Shown: positions 24,405 to 33,650 of the stretch, one piece after another
Layout: each line of letters starts with the position of its first letter
How positions within the stretch are numbered: the first letter of the stretch is position 1
NCBI GenBank assembly: GCA_016793805.1
Contig: JAEUIZ010000015.1
Coordinates: forward strand, 1 to 64,000
DNA from: Phycisphaerae bacterium
Lineage (GTDB): Bacteria; Planctomycetota; Phycisphaerae; Phycisphaerales; UBA1924
Direction of reading: 5' to 3'
DNA: 64,000 nt
The notes under the pieces: generated by a model
Database searches by the model: none
What the model saw: the letters and a program-made list of their open reading frames with translations, nothing else
Told to the model about the DNA's origin: nothing
Program-made: the position numbers and the translations under genes

Positions 24405-26098
24405 GGGTTCTCCTTCTTTTTCGCCCATACCTCGCGCAGCACGTCCGACAGCCTCGACATCTGGTCCTCGGGTGCGCCGGATGGCAGCGCCCGCGCCGCC
24501 CTCAGCCCGCGATCCACCAGCGCCGGCTGCTGCGTCTGGTACCCGATGTACGCCAGCAGCAGCCCCGCGTCGCGGCTGCGCTCCGGCTCGTGCTTGATGA
24601 GGTCGTCCAGCCGCTCGACGATCGTCACGATCCGCCCCGGCCTGGGGAGCAGCCCCGGCGCGTAACGCACGCCCATCGTCTCCGGGTGCTTCGTCAGCGC
24701 GTCGCGGAGGTTCATCGCCGCCGAGATGAACACGCCCGCGCCCAACTGCGCGTGCACGCGCCCCATCGCCGCCATCGGGTCGATCGGCTTGGACGAGAGC
24801 GCCGCCGTGAACCGCTCCTCGGCGTCGAAGTACCGCGACGAGGCCATGTGCTTCTCGCCCTCGGCCATGTGCTCCGCGTACGCGTCGAAGCCCTTGGGAG
24901 TCATCGTCGTCAGCGGGCCCAACTCGCCCAGACTCCGGATCAACTCGATCGCCTCGCGACGCGAGCGCGTGCCCTCGGCGTCCTTCTCCTCCGATCCCTT
25001 CCCGCTCGTCCCGCCCTTGCCGTCCGATCCATTGTCTGTGCTCTTGCCCTCGTCGCCGGGCCTCGTGGGCAACGCCTGCTTGGGGAGGTCGCCAGGCCGC
25101 CGCTCCGGCGCCCGCTTGACCCGCGGCCGATCCTCCTCCGCCAACTCCCCTTTCAGCCGCGCCAGCGTGTCACGCCATCCCGCGACGTCTCCAGCAGCCC
25201 CGGCGCCGGGTTCGGTCTTCCCGGGCTCGGTCTGGCCCGGCTCGCCCGTGCCGGGCCTCCCATCCGGCGTGCCAGCCTTCTTTGCCCCGCCCCACCGCTC
25301 GAGCAGGTCCTCGAACGGCGAACGCGACGGCTCGAGCGTCGATTCGGGCACGCTCGGCTTGATCGCGCCGGTCTCCAACGACCCGGGCCGCGGCGGCTTC
25401 GACTCCGGCTTGGACTCCTTCTTCAATCCAAACTCGCCCATGGGTGCCGCCACCACCCCGCGCAAGGGCGAGGCGCTCAGCCCGTATCGCGTGCCTTCCT
25501 TCTCCCATGTCGCGAGCAACTGCGGTTGCAAGCCCCTGTCGGCCACGAACGCCGACGGCGAACGCAGCGCCGACAGCGCCGTCCCGCCCTCGCGCGGCGG
25601 CGACGAAATGAACCCGCTGCCGCGTCCTTCCGCCGCCCCCGGCGCGATCTGGCCCTCGCGGATCGCGCCCGTGGGCAGCCCGCCGCCGGCCCGAGTCACG
25701 AATCCCGCGCCGACCAAGCCCTTGGGCGGCGCGCTCCCCGTGGTCATCGCAAACTGGTATTGCAGCGCGTCCGTTCCGCGGATCCCCATCCCCGCCAGGC
25801 CCGACGAGGCGCTATCGCGCCGGAACGCGAAGAGGTCGTTCGAGCCCTGCGTGCCCAGGAACTCCCCCGGTGCCCGATACCCCACGTCCCCGCGGAACGA
25901 CAGCCCCCCGGGCGCGTTCCCCGTGATGATCGCGTTCCGGAACCGCACCTCCGCGCCAAAGTCCCGGCCCTCGGGGTTGATCCGCCCGTCCCCCACTCGC
26001 TGGTTCGCGTCCAGCGCACGCTGCCCCAGCGCCGGCGTCGCCAGCCCCGCCAGCACGATCAGACACCCCGCACGCCACGCCGTCCTTCGCGTGTCCAT
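24401..26098 (-). CDS. Secreted protein with TPR-like C-terminus, unknown function
   Basis: A 565-residue exported protein. AAGGGAGG precedes ATG 26098 and the signal peptide is MDTRRTAWRAGCLIVLAGLA with cleavage after PALGQ. The region 20-150 is Gly/Arg/Asn-rich (GRDFGAEVRFRNAIITGNAP); 200-390 is low-complexity Pro/Gly/Lys; the last 170 residues are helical with TPR-like spacing (YAEHMAEGEKHMASSRYFDA, RFTAALSSKPIDPMAAMGRV). It is translationally coupled to the GAF/SpoIIE phosphatase gene, so it may be an envelope partner of that signalling protein. No enzyme motif found. Confidence 0.72.
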   Translation of the reverse strand: MDTRRTAWRAGCLIVLAGLATPALGQRALDANQRVGDGRINPEGRDFGAEVRFRNAIITGNAPGGLSFRGDVGYRAPGEFLGTQGSNDLFAFRRDSASSGLAGMGIRGTDALQYQFAMTTGSAPPKGLVGAGFVTRAGGGLPTGAIREGQIAPGAAEGRGSGFISSPPREGGTALSALRSPSAFVADRGLQPQLLATWEKEGTRYGLSASPLRGVVAAPMGEFGLKKESKPESKPPRPGSLETGAIKPSVPESTLEPSRSPFEDLLERWGGAKKAGTPDGRPGTGEPGQTEPGKTEPGAGAAGDVAGWRDTLARLKGELAEEDRPRVKRAPERRPGDLPKQALPTRPGDEGKSTDNGSDGKGGTSGKGSEEKDAEGTRSRREAIELIRSLGELGPLTTMTPKGFDAYAEHMAEGEKHMASSRYFDAEERFTAALSSKPIDPMAAMGRVHAQLGAGVFISAAMNLRDALTKHPETMGVRYAPGLLPRPGRIVTIVERLDDLIKHEPERSRDAGLLLAYIGYQTQQPALVDRGLRAARALPSGAPEDQMSRLSDVLREVWAKKKENP

Positions 26099-26157
26099 CG
26101 CCGGCCTCCCTTCGTCCAATGATATCGGCCGCACTCCCCCAGTACGTCGGAGACCCC

Positions 26158-26628
26158 GTGTCAGTTGCCCCCGCACGCGAATGGTTCGACTCGCCCCAGC
26201 CCGGCGAACAGCGCCCGGGGCTCCGCTTCGCCTGCACCCTCTGCGGGAACTGCTGCACCGGGCCCGAGGGATACGTCCTGTTCTCCCCCGATGAGGCCGC
26301 GGCCCTCGCCTCGCACCTGGGCCTCTCCCTTGACGAGTTCACCGCTCGATACACCAAGTCCACGGTTCTCGGGCCTTCGCTGAGCGAGGTCCATACGCCC
26401 AACGGCTTCGACTGCGTCTTTCTCGACCGCACCTCGATCCCCGGCAAGGCCGTTTGCGGGGTCTATCGCCATCGCCCGGCCCAGTGCCGATCGTGGCCCT
26501 TCTGGCCCCGGCTGCTCAAATCCCGCGACGACTGGGACCGCGCCTCGCGCACCTGCCCGGGCATCAACAAGGGCAGCCTCATCCCGCCCGAGGAGATCCG
26601 CGTCCACCGCGCCCGCACGCCCGACTGA
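26158..26628 (+). CDS. YkgJ-family Cys-cluster protein
   Basis: A 156-residue protein of the YkgJ/Fli(B)-type CxxCxxCC family. The cluster FACTLCGNCCTGPEGYV sits near residue 28, followed by CGVYRHRPAQCRSWPFW and a C-terminal Cys in SRTCPGI, a set expected to bind zinc or an iron-sulfur cluster. The family role is poorly known. GTG 26158 is preferred: GGAGA lies 5 bases upstream and the conserved region begins soon after. ATG 26119 in the same frame would add 13 residues and cannot be excluded. Confidence 0.82.
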   Translation: MSVAPAREWFDSPQPGEQRPGLRFACTLCGNCCTGPEGYVLFSPDEAAALASHLGLSLDEFTARYTKSTVLGPSLSEVHTPNGFDCVFLDRTSIPGKAVCGVYRHRPAQCRSWPFWPRLLKSRDDWDRASRTCPGINKGSLIPPEEIRVHRARTPD

Positions 26629-26700
26629 GCCCCGCGATCCGCTGTACGCTTCCGGCGCGACCCGCACGCTCGCCAACCAGTCTCGAACACCACGCCGACC

Positions 26701-28167
26701 ATGACCGACGCCAAGCCAAGCAAACGCACGCTCCGCGCCCCGCCCGGGACGCGCGACTTCTACCCCGCGGACCTCCTCCGGCGGCGCTACATCGAGAAGG
26801 CGTGGCGCGACACCGCGATCCGCCACGGGTTCGAGGAGATCGACGGCCCGACCTTCGAGACCGCGGACCTCTACAAGGTCAAGAGCGGGGAGGGGATCCT
26901 GGGCGAGATGTTCGGGGTCTTCAGCGGGAAGGCCGAGGAGGACCTCAAGCAACTCCGCGAGACGGGCGAGGCGCCCTTCGCGCTCCGGCCCGAGTTCACG
27001 CCGACGCTGGCGCGGATGTACGCGGCCCGGGCGGCCCAACTCCCCAAGCCCTGCAAGTGGTTCTGGCAGCAGACCTGCTTCCGGGCCGAGCGGCAGCAGC
27101 GGGGACGCCTCCGCGAGTTCATGCAGTGGAACTGCGACATCCTCGGCGCCGACGGCCCGATGATCGACGCGGAACTCATGAGCGTCGTCGTCGCCGCGCT
27201 GGAGGTGCTCGGCCTCACGCCCAACGACTGCCGCGTGCGGTACAGCCATCGCTCGCTGGTCGCGTCGCTCGCGGGCCGTGTCGGCGTGCCCGAGGGCAAG
27301 GTCGGCGAGTTCCTCGCGTTCCTCGACGGCCGCGCCAAACGGTCCCCCGAGGCCAATACGCGGGCGCTCGCGGGCATCGGGCTCGACGCCGCGATCCTGG
27401 AGCGATACTCCGCGGCGGAGTCGGCGCTCGTGCAGTCGTGGAACAAGGGGACATCGGGCAGAGACGAAGCCGCCCGCGAGCACGATGTCTGGAACGTCGG
27501 CGATCTGAACGCCGCGTTGTTCGAGACGCAGATCCATGACTGGTGCACGGTGGACCTTGGCATCGTCCGCGGGCTGGCGTACTACACGGGCGCGGTGTTC
27601 GAGGTGATCGCGGAGGGAGAGCGGGCCGTTGCGGGGGGAGGCCGGTACGACGGGCTGATCGAGTTGTTCGGCGGGCCGCCGACTCCCGCCGCGGGCTTCG
27701 GCATGGGTGATGTCGTGCTGGCGAACCTGCTTGGTGACCGAAACCTGCTTCCGACCGACGGCGATCTTGTTGCGGCGATGTCGAGCCGCGGCGCCGGCGT
27801 TCGGCCCGACGTGTTCGTGATCTCGAACGGCGAGGTCGAGTCGGACCACGCCGTGGCGAGGGTCACGAGCGACCTCCGGCGCGGCGTCGAGTCCGAAGCC
27901 TGGCGCTCGCGCGACGGCCGCAAGCCGTGGGACCCGGATCGGTATTCGGCCCCGCCCCTGCATGCGCGGCACTCGTACAAGGCGACGAAGAACATCGGCA
28001 AGTTGCTGCAAGAGGCGTCGGCGTGCCACGCCCGCTTCGCCGCGATCATCGAATCCGCCGAGCACGCGACCCTCAAGAACCTCGACACCCGCCACGAGGA
28101 GAAGCACATCCCGCTGGATTCCCTCGCGGCGCGCATCCACAGCGGCATGAGCCCCGCGCGGGCCTGA
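26701..28167 (+). CDS. hisS: Histidyl-tRNA synthetase
   Basis: Charges tRNA-His. The 488-residue protein has the class II landmarks: the N-terminal PPGTRDFYPADLLRRRYIEK, motif 2 as FALRPEFTPTLARMYAA with FRAERQQRGRLREFMQ, the histidine-specific LGIVRGLAYYTGAVFEV, and motif 3 GGRYDGLIELFGG...AAGFGMGDVVL. A C-terminal anticodon-binding domain follows. It is longer than the common 420-430 residues because of insertions around 215-245. The leader from a TACGCT box at 26644 is about 50 bases and has no good Shine-Dalgarno sequence before ATG 26701. Confidence 0.96.
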   Translation: MTDAKPSKRTLRAPPGTRDFYPADLLRRRYIEKAWRDTAIRHGFEEIDGPTFETADLYKVKSGEGILGEMFGVFSGKAEEDLKQLRETGEAPFALRPEFTPTLARMYAARAAQLPKPCKWFWQQTCFRAERQQRGRLREFMQWNCDILGADGPMIDAELMSVVVAALEVLGLTPNDCRVRYSHRSLVASLAGRVGVPEGKVGEFLAFLDGRAKRSPEANTRALAGIGLDAAILERYSAAESALVQSWNKGTSGRDEAAREHDVWNVGDLNAALFETQIHDWCTVDLGIVRGLAYYTGAVFEVIAEGERAVAGGGRYDGLIELFGGPPTPAAGFGMGDVVLANLLGDRNLLPTDGDLVAAMSSRGAGVRPDVFVISNGEVESDHAVARVTSDLRRGVESEAWRSRDGRKPWDPDRYSAPPLHARHSYKATKNIGKLLQEASACHARFAAIIESAEHATLKNLDTRHEEKHIPLDSLAARIHSGMSPARA

Positions 28168-28179
28168 CCGGAGACTCTC

Positions 28180-28683
28180 GTGGCAACTCCCAAGCCGGCC
28201 CCCAAGTCCGCCGCCAGTCCGAAGCGCACGCTCCTCATCGTGCTCGGGTTCCTCGCTGTCGTCGTGGGGGTGGTGATCGTCCTCCGGCCCTTCGGCAAGT
28301 CGACGAACCTGCGCAACAGCCCGCGCGAGTTCCCCTGCGCCGAGCGCCGCCAGGAGGTCGTGGACTCGCTCACGGAGATCGTCCTGACGCAGCGCCAGGG
28401 CGCCTCGCCGACGACCGCCTCGGTCCTCGCCGAACTCTGCCAGAAGGTCGGCCCGGAGCGCATGGCGTGCCCCACCTGCAGCGAGGCGCTGCTCGTCAAT
28501 CCGGCGTTCCTCGACGCGATCACCAGGCCCTCCGCCGACGACCCGGTGCTTGTCTATTGCCCCGGGACGCACGCCGACGCCGGGTTCACCAGCAAGACCG
28601 GCTTCGCGACCCACGTCTCGGGCTCGCGCAGCACGGGAGAGGCGCCCCCGTGGCTCGACCGCGCCCTGCGCTGCGGGAAGTAG
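28180..28683 (+). CDS. Single-pass membrane protein, unknown function
   Basis: A 167-residue protein starting at GTG 28180 with GGAG 6-9 bases before. A basic Ala/Pro/Lys N-terminus leads into one membrane segment (LLIVLGFLAVVVGVVIVL, about 18-35); the rest lies outside the cytoplasm. The exported part has a CPTC pair (MACPTCSEALL) and further cysteines (FPCAERR, YCPGTHADAG), which might bind metal or form disulfides. It follows hisS by 12 bases and is probably cotranscribed. Not recognised as a known family. Confidence 0.68.
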   Translation: MATPKPAPKSAASPKRTLLIVLGFLAVVVGVVIVLRPFGKSTNLRNSPREFPCAERRQEVVDSLTEIVLTQRQGASPTTASVLAELCQKVGPERMACPTCSEALLVNPAFLDAITRPSADDPVLVYCPGTHADAGFTSKTGFATHVSGSRSTGEAPPWLDRALRCGK

Positions 28684-28689
28684 CGGCGC

Positions 28690-31323
28690 TCAGTTGTACG
28701 GCAGATCGATCGAGAACGTGAAGAGCCGCCGGCGGTCGCGGTCCTCCTTGACGATCGGGAACCCGAAGTCGAACGCGAGCGGCGCGGGGCTGAGTTGCCG
28801 GACATAGATGCGGAACCCGAACCCGACCGCCACGCGATAGTCCTTGAGCGATGGGTCGTCCAGGACGGTGCCCGTGTCGATGAACCCGACGACGCTGACG
28901 ATGTCCTGGTAGACGGGCTGGTTGATCTCGGCCCCGAGGAAGAAGGACCAGGTCCCGAAGGCCGGGTCGTCGCTCACGCCCCCGGTGTCGTTGCGGATGC
29001 CGCGGGGCGCGATCGTCCGTCGGGCGAACCCGCGGAACGAGTTCCCGCCCATCGAGTAGCGCTCGTAGATCGGGACCTCGTCCTTGTCCTGCGGGATGTA
29101 CGCGATGCGGTTCTCGAGCGTGACGACCGTCTTGTACCCGAGGAAACTCTCGTAGACCGGGAAGAAGGTCTTGTACTCGAGTTTGAGTTTCGTGAACTCG
29201 AAGTCGCCCCCGAGCAGCCCGACCTGCTCCGCGCCCAGTTCCAGCCGGCTGCCATAGGTCGGGCGGAACCGCTCGGCGGGCGGGATCGTCGTCCGCCGGA
29301 GTTCGATCCCGAGTCCCGCGACGCTGCTTCGCTTGGCGAAGTCGAAGTAGTCGGTGGGCGCGTCGGGCTCGATGTCGCTGAGTTTGACGGACTCGTAGCG
29401 TGCGGCGACCACGCCGTCCCAGATCGTCCCGAACCGTCGGCCCAGGCCGATCCTCGGGCCGTAGCGCTGCTCGTCGTACTCGCGCAGCCGCTCCGTGCGA
29501 TACGTGAACGAGACGCTCCCCGTGTAATCCGTGTCGAGGAGGTAGGGCTCGGCGAGCGAGACGGTGTACGTCTGCCGGCTCACGCCGGGCTGGAGGTCCA
29601 GCGTCGCGGTCTGGCCTCCCCCGCGGAACGAGCGCCCGCTGAAGAACTCCCCGAACGAGTCGGGCAAGTCGAGGACGTCGAAGTTCCGCTCGCGGAGCCC
29701 GATCTGCCCGACGAGCCCGCCGTCGGAGTCCACCACCGCGCCGAAGGAGAACGTGCCGGTGTTCGTCTCGGCGACCTCGACGGCGATGTCGCGCACGCCC
29801 GGGCGGGCCGGGTCCTCGCGCTGCACCGTCGCGCGGGTCGTCTGGGGCGCGAAGAGCCGCGTGTTCTCGATCCGCCGCACCGACTCCGAGAGGGCCGTCA
29901 TGTCCAGCGGGCGCTCGGGGGCCACGCGCATCTCGCGGAGCACCACGCTCGCGCGAGTCTGCTCGTTCCCGTTGACCGTGATCGTCCCCACCACCGCGGG
30001 CTTGCCCTCGTCGATGAGCAGGATCAGGTCCACCTCGGGCCTGGCCTCGTCGCGGACCTCCTTCGCCTCCACGCCCGCGGGCACCACCCCCTGGATCCCC
30101 AGTTCGCGGATGTGCCCGAGTTTGCTGTACGCCTCCTGCACCAGCCGCACCGAACGCCGGACCTTGTCGTCCGAGTACACGTCCCCCGGCTTGATCGACA
30201 TGATCCCCATGACCTGCTCGGCCGAGAGCGGCGAACGCCCGATCTCACGCATCTGCTCGGGCGTGAGATACGCCGGTCGCGCCCCGGGCGTGGTGACGCC
30301 GGGCGAGGGCGAGGCCGGCGCTCGCCGCGCGTACTGGTCCAGCGCCTCGGGCGTCGTGAACCACACCCGCACGCTCCGCAGCGTGTACCGCGGGCCCTCG
30401 TCGATCAGGAACGTGACGATCGCTTCCTTCCCGTTGGGCGAGGGCTGCACCCGCGAACTCACCCGCGCGTCCAGGTACCCCCGGTCCCGATAGAACTGCG
30501 TGATCGCCGACTCGTCCGACTTCCGCACGTCGTCGTCCAGCGGCCCGCGCTCCAGCACCGGGATCGCCACCGTCGTCTTGATCTGCCGCGACAACTCCCG
30601 GTTCGTGAACGTCCGGTTCCCGTCGAACCGCACCCCCATCACCTTCACCCGCTCCCCCTCGACGACCCGATACAGCACGATCGCCGATTCGTCCAACTCC
30701 TTCGAGTCCGCCTCGACCCGCACCCCGTAGAACCCCTTGGTCCGATACGCCCCCTCGATCGCCCGCGCGCCGCGGTCGATCTGCAGCCGGTCCACCGGCG
30801 TTCCGGGGATCACGTCCAGCACCGCCAGCAGGTCCTGGTCCGTCAACTGGCGATTCCCCACCACCTGAACGTCCTGCACCAGCGCCCGCTCGGTGACCGT
30901 GACGTACACCGTCACCGACCCGTCCCCGTTGAGTTGCACCTCCGAGCGGATCGTCTTGAAGAGCCCCAGCCGCGTCAGCCGAGCCAGGTCCTCGTCCGCC
31001 CGATCGCGCCGGAACTCCCGGCCCTCCAGCGACCGGATCTGGTTCCGTGCCAGTTGCGCCGTCGCCGCCGAAACGGGCGCGTACTCGCCGGGTTTGTCCG
31101 CCAGAGGCCGACGGATCACCACCGCGCGGATCACCCGCCCCTCATACGGGTCCGGCTGCTTCTGGGCCTCCGCCGGCACCGTGGGCTGCGAGGCGGGCGC
31201 CTGTCCCCATGCCGTCCCCGCCAGCACGAGCATCCACGCCGCCGCGGAGAGCCCGGCCGCTCGCACGCACGCCGCCCCGGGCGCACACCGAGGTCCGCGT
31301 CGAGTTGGTTCGGGAGGGTTCAC
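28690..31323 (-). CDS. bamA: Outer-membrane protein assembly factor BamA
   Basis: BamA inserts beta-barrel proteins into the outer membrane. The 877-residue protein has a signal peptide (AWMLVLAGTAWG|QAP), then POTRA domains with the recognisable VQDVQVVGNRQLTDQDLLAV, VMGVRFDGNRTFTNRELSRQ and VVGTITVNGNEQTRASVVLR, and a C-terminal barrel (about 530-877) with GGNSFRGFARRTIAPRG, the VRGF/Y-type loop motif. GTG 31323 is chosen because a TATCGT box stands 9 bases upstream on this strand; an ATG 25 codons earlier is possible. The last residue is Asn, not the usual aromatic. Its presence shows a diderm envelope. Confidence 0.93.
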   Translation of the reverse strand: MNPPEPTRRGPRCAPGAACVRAAGLSAAAWMLVLAGTAWGQAPASQPTVPAEAQKQPDPYEGRVIRAVVIRRPLADKPGEYAPVSAATAQLARNQIRSLEGREFRRDRADEDLARLTRLGLFKTIRSEVQLNGDGSVTVYVTVTERALVQDVQVVGNRQLTDQDLLAVLDVIPGTPVDRLQIDRGARAIEGAYRTKGFYGVRVEADSKELDESAIVLYRVVEGERVKVMGVRFDGNRTFTNRELSRQIKTTVAIPVLERGPLDDDVRKSDESAITQFYRDRGYLDARVSSRVQPSPNGKEAIVTFLIDEGPRYTLRSVRVWFTTPEALDQYARRAPASPSPGVTTPGARPAYLTPEQMREIGRSPLSAEQVMGIMSIKPGDVYSDDKVRRSVRLVQEAYSKLGHIRELGIQGVVPAGVEAKEVRDEARPEVDLILLIDEGKPAVVGTITVNGNEQTRASVVLREMRVAPERPLDMTALSESVRRIENTRLFAPQTTRATVQREDPARPGVRDIAVEVAETNTGTFSFGAVVDSDGGLVGQIGLRERNFDVLDLPDSFGEFFSGRSFRGGGQTATLDLQPGVSRQTYTVSLAEPYLLDTDYTGSVSFTYRTERLREYDEQRYGPRIGLGRRFGTIWDGVVAARYESVKLSDIEPDAPTDYFDFAKRSSVAGLGIELRRTTIPPAERFRPTYGSRLELGAEQVGLLGGDFEFTKLKLEYKTFFPVYESFLGYKTVVTLENRIAYIPQDKDEVPIYERYSMGGNSFRGFARRTIAPRGIRNDTGGVSDDPAFGTWSFFLGAEINQPVYQDIVSVVGFIDTGTVLDDPSLKDYRVAVGFGFRIYVRQLSPAPLAFDFGFPIVKEDRDRRRLFTFSIDLPYN

Positions 31324-31457
31324 GGGGTTCGGACGATATCCGGCCAACGACGCTTCCACAATCCCGCCGCGGCTTCGCGCCGGCACCCACACTTGCAACG
31401 CGCGCCGCCACCCGCTAGGGTATCGACCCCTAGGCTCCTAGGCCGCACGAGGACCGC

Positions 31458-31781
31458 ATGAGGCTCGCCGACATCCGCCGCTTCTCCATCCTGTGCATCG
31501 CGCTCGCGACGTTCGTCGGCGGGCTCGCGCTCATCTGGCGGTCCCTCGACAACGTCGGCCGCCTCTCGACCCCGCAGATCTTCGCGATCTTCGGCATCCT
31601 GCTGCTGCCCCCGCTGACCTGCGCCGCGTGGCTGCTGGATCGCCGCACCGCGCAGCGCACCGCCCCGATCCGGCCCGCGGGACACCGCCACGACGCCTCC
31701 GGCCATCGCCCGCCCGAGCACCGCCGACTCCGCGCCGCGGACCCGGACCAACGGACCCACGCCAAGCGCCGCGAGACGTGA
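31458..31781 (+). CDS. Small two-segment membrane protein
   Basis: A 107-residue protein with two hydrophobic stretches (FSILCIALATFVGGLALIW and IFAIFGILLLPPLTCAAWLL) joined by a short polar loop, and a basic His/Arg-rich C-terminal tail that should be cytoplasmic. GAGGA lies 4-8 bases before ATG 31458. It sits between divergent bamA and convergent ubiE. No family recognised. Confidence 0.62.
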   Translation: MRLADIRRFSILCIALATFVGGLALIWRSLDNVGRLSTPQIFAIFGILLLPPLTCAAWLLDRRTAQRTAPIRPAGHRHDASGHRPPEHRRLRAADPDQRTHAKRRET

Positions 31782-31839
31782 CCAAGCCGGCACCCCCGGC
31801 GCCGGGCGGCTTGAGCGTCGAGCGATCCCCTCTCCGCAC

Positions 31840-32625
31840 CTACTCGCGCACGCCCCAGGTGCACGCGCACACGCCCAGCGTCAGACGTCGGCTCTGCACG
31901 TGCGCGAACCCCGCCTCGCCCAGCATCCGAAGCATCTCCCTCGAGTCCGCGAACGTCCCCACGCTCCGAGGCAGATAGCGATACGCCCCGCTCCGATCCC
32001 CGCTGATGAGCGTCGCCGTCCGCGGCATGAGCCACCCGCAATACCCCGCCGTCAGCGCCCGCATCAGCGCCGTCCGCGGACGATCGAACTCGAGCACCAC
32101 CACGCGCCCGCCGGGCCGGAGCACGCGGAAGAACTCCCGCAGCGCCCGCATGGGCTCGGCCACGTTGCGGATCCCGAAGGCGATCGTCACGGCGTCGAAA
32201 CTCGCGTCGGGGAACGGGAGCGCCATCGCATCGCCCTCGGCGAACTCGACCGCCGACGGGTCTGTCGGCCTCGTGTTCCGCTTGGCCGCCTTCTGCCGCG
32301 CGATCGCCAGCATCTCCGCCGTGAAGTCCAGCCCCACGACCCGCGCCGCCCCCCGCCGGGCCAGTTCGAGCGTCAGGTCCCCGGTCCCGCAGGCCACGTC
32401 CAGCGCATGATCGGCGGGCCCCAGCGCCGCCCGGTCTGCCGCGAACCGCCGCCACGCCCGATCGCGCCCCAGCGAGTGGACGCGGTTGTTCAGGTCGTAC
32501 CGCCCGGCGATCGCCGCGAACATCGCCCGCACCCGCGCCGGCTTGTCCGCCTGCTCGTGCGGCCGCGTCAGCGCCTCATCGGTCCATTCCAGCGATCCGG
32601 GGGTCATAACCTTGTCGGTGCGCAC
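31840..32625 (-). CDS. ubiE: Menaquinone/ubiquinone biosynthesis C-methyltransferase
   Basis: UbiE/MenG methylates the quinone ring in the last steps of menaquinone or ubiquinone synthesis. The 261-residue protein carries FAAIAGRYDLNNRVHSLGRD, the SAM-binding motif DVACGTGDLTLELARRG, LPFPDASFDAVTIAFGIRNV and RVLRPGGRVVVLEF, all diagnostic of the UbiE family. GTG 32625 is preceded by TAGGAT with 5 bases between; an internal ATG six codons later is an alternative. Menaquinone is the likelier product in a planctomycete. It could feed the NuoD-containing complex I encoded partly nearby. Confidence 0.93.
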   Translation of the reverse strand: MRTDKVMTPGSLEWTDEALTRPHEQADKPARVRAMFAAIAGRYDLNNRVHSLGRDRAWRRFAADRAALGPADHALDVACGTGDLTLELARRGAARVVGLDFTAEMLAIARQKAAKRNTRPTDPSAVEFAEGDAMALPFPDASFDAVTIAFGIRNVAEPMRALREFFRVLRPGGRVVVLEFDRPRTALMRALTAGYCGWLMPRTATLISGDRSGAYRYLPRSVGTFADSREMLRMLGEAGFAHVQSRRLTLGVCACTWGVRE

Positions 32626-32630
32626 GCCCG

Positions 32631-32636
32631 ATCCTA
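32631..32636 (-). promoter_or_regulatory. -10 box TAGGAT of ubiE
   Basis: On the minus strand, TAGGAT, 5 bases, then GTG 32625; no Shine-Dalgarno sequence. Confidence 0.4.
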
Positions 32637-32660
32637 GCGCGGCGTGCCGGGAGGTCCGTC

Positions 32661-33647
32661 ATGCGAACGCTGCTCGCGCTCATCACGTCGTCCCTGGTCG
32701 CCGCCTCCGCCGCGCTCGTCGGCTGCTCCACCAACGCCGCCACGGGCAAGCGGACCTTTACTCTTCTTTCGCGCGACCAGGAGATCGCGATGGGCGCCGA
32801 GGCCGCGCCCCAGTTCACCACCGAGTTCGGCGGCGCCGTCCCCGACGCCAGCCTCCAGGCCTACGTCGCCCGCATCGGGCAGAAAATGGCCAAGGAAACC
32901 GAGAAGGACAACCCGTCGCTGCCCTGGGAGTTCACGCTCCTGAACACCGACGTGATCAACGCCTTCGCGCTCCCGGGCGGCAAGGTCTTCTTCACCCGGG
33001 GGCTCGCGGAGAGACTCACAACCGAGGCCCAGATGGCCGGCGTCATCGGGCACGAGATCGGGCACGTCACCGCCCGCCACGGGAACCAGCGCATCAGCGC
33101 CCAGATCGGGCTCAACGCCGTCCTCGTCGGCGCCGCGATCGGCGTGGGGCTCTCCGACCAGGACACCGCCTTCCGCCGCTACGGCCAATACGCCCTTCCC
33201 GCCATCGCCATCGGGGGCAACCTCGTCCTCCTCAAGTACGGACGCGACGAGGAACTCGAGGCCGACCGCCTCGGCGTCCGCTACATGGCCAACGTCGGGT
33301 ACAACCCCCGTGGCCAGATGGAAGTCATGCAAGTCCTGGCCGACCTCTCCAAGGGCAGCCGTCCGCCGGACTTCCTCTCGACCCACCCGAACCCCGAGGA
33401 CCGCGTCAAGCAAATCGAACAGATGCTCGCGGGCGAGTACGCCTCGACCCAGGGCAACCCCAACTACAAGGACTTCAAGGACGAGTACAAGGCCCAGTTC
33501 CTCGACGTGATCAAGAAGGTCCCCCCGGCCCCGAAGTCCTCGCCCAAGGCCTGGCGCCCGCCGGAGCAGTTCCCCCCCGACCTCGGCTCGTCGGCAACGT
33601 GGTGCGCCCACTGCGCCGCCGAGCGCACCATCGCCGCCGCCCCGTGA
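32661..33647 (+). CDS. M48-family metallopeptidase, lipoprotein
   Basis: A 328-residue zinc peptidase of the LoiP/BepA type. The signal peptide ends in ALVGC, a lipobox. Zinc ligands: HEIGHVTARH (HExxH) near residue 131 and the Glu of ELEADRLGVRYM near 197. Family members clean up misfolded outer-membrane proteins, consistent with bamA close by. GGGAGG lies 7-12 bases upstream of ATG 32661. The C-terminal CAHCAAE segment is unusual and might bind metal. The next gene starts 3 bases after its stop. Confidence 0.9.
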   Translation: MRTLLALITSSLVAASAALVGCSTNAATGKRTFTLLSRDQEIAMGAEAAPQFTTEFGGAVPDASLQAYVARIGQKMAKETEKDNPSLPWEFTLLNTDVINAFALPGGKVFFTRGLAERLTTEAQMAGVIGHEIGHVTARHGNQRISAQIGLNAVLVGAAIGVGLSDQDTAFRRYGQYALPAIAIGGNLVLLKYGRDEELEADRLGVRYMANVGYNPRGQMEVMQVLADLSKGSRPPDFLSTHPNPEDRVKQIEQMLAGEYASTQGNPNYKDFKDEYKAQFLDVIKKVPPAPKSSPKAWRPPEQFPPDLGSSATWCAHCAAERTIAAAP

Positions 33648-33650
33648 CGC

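Noticed and set aside
26161-28614. 817-residue minus-strand frame opposite hisS
   Set aside because: hisS is certain on the other strand; the antisense frame has only Arg/Gly/Ala-rich sequence.
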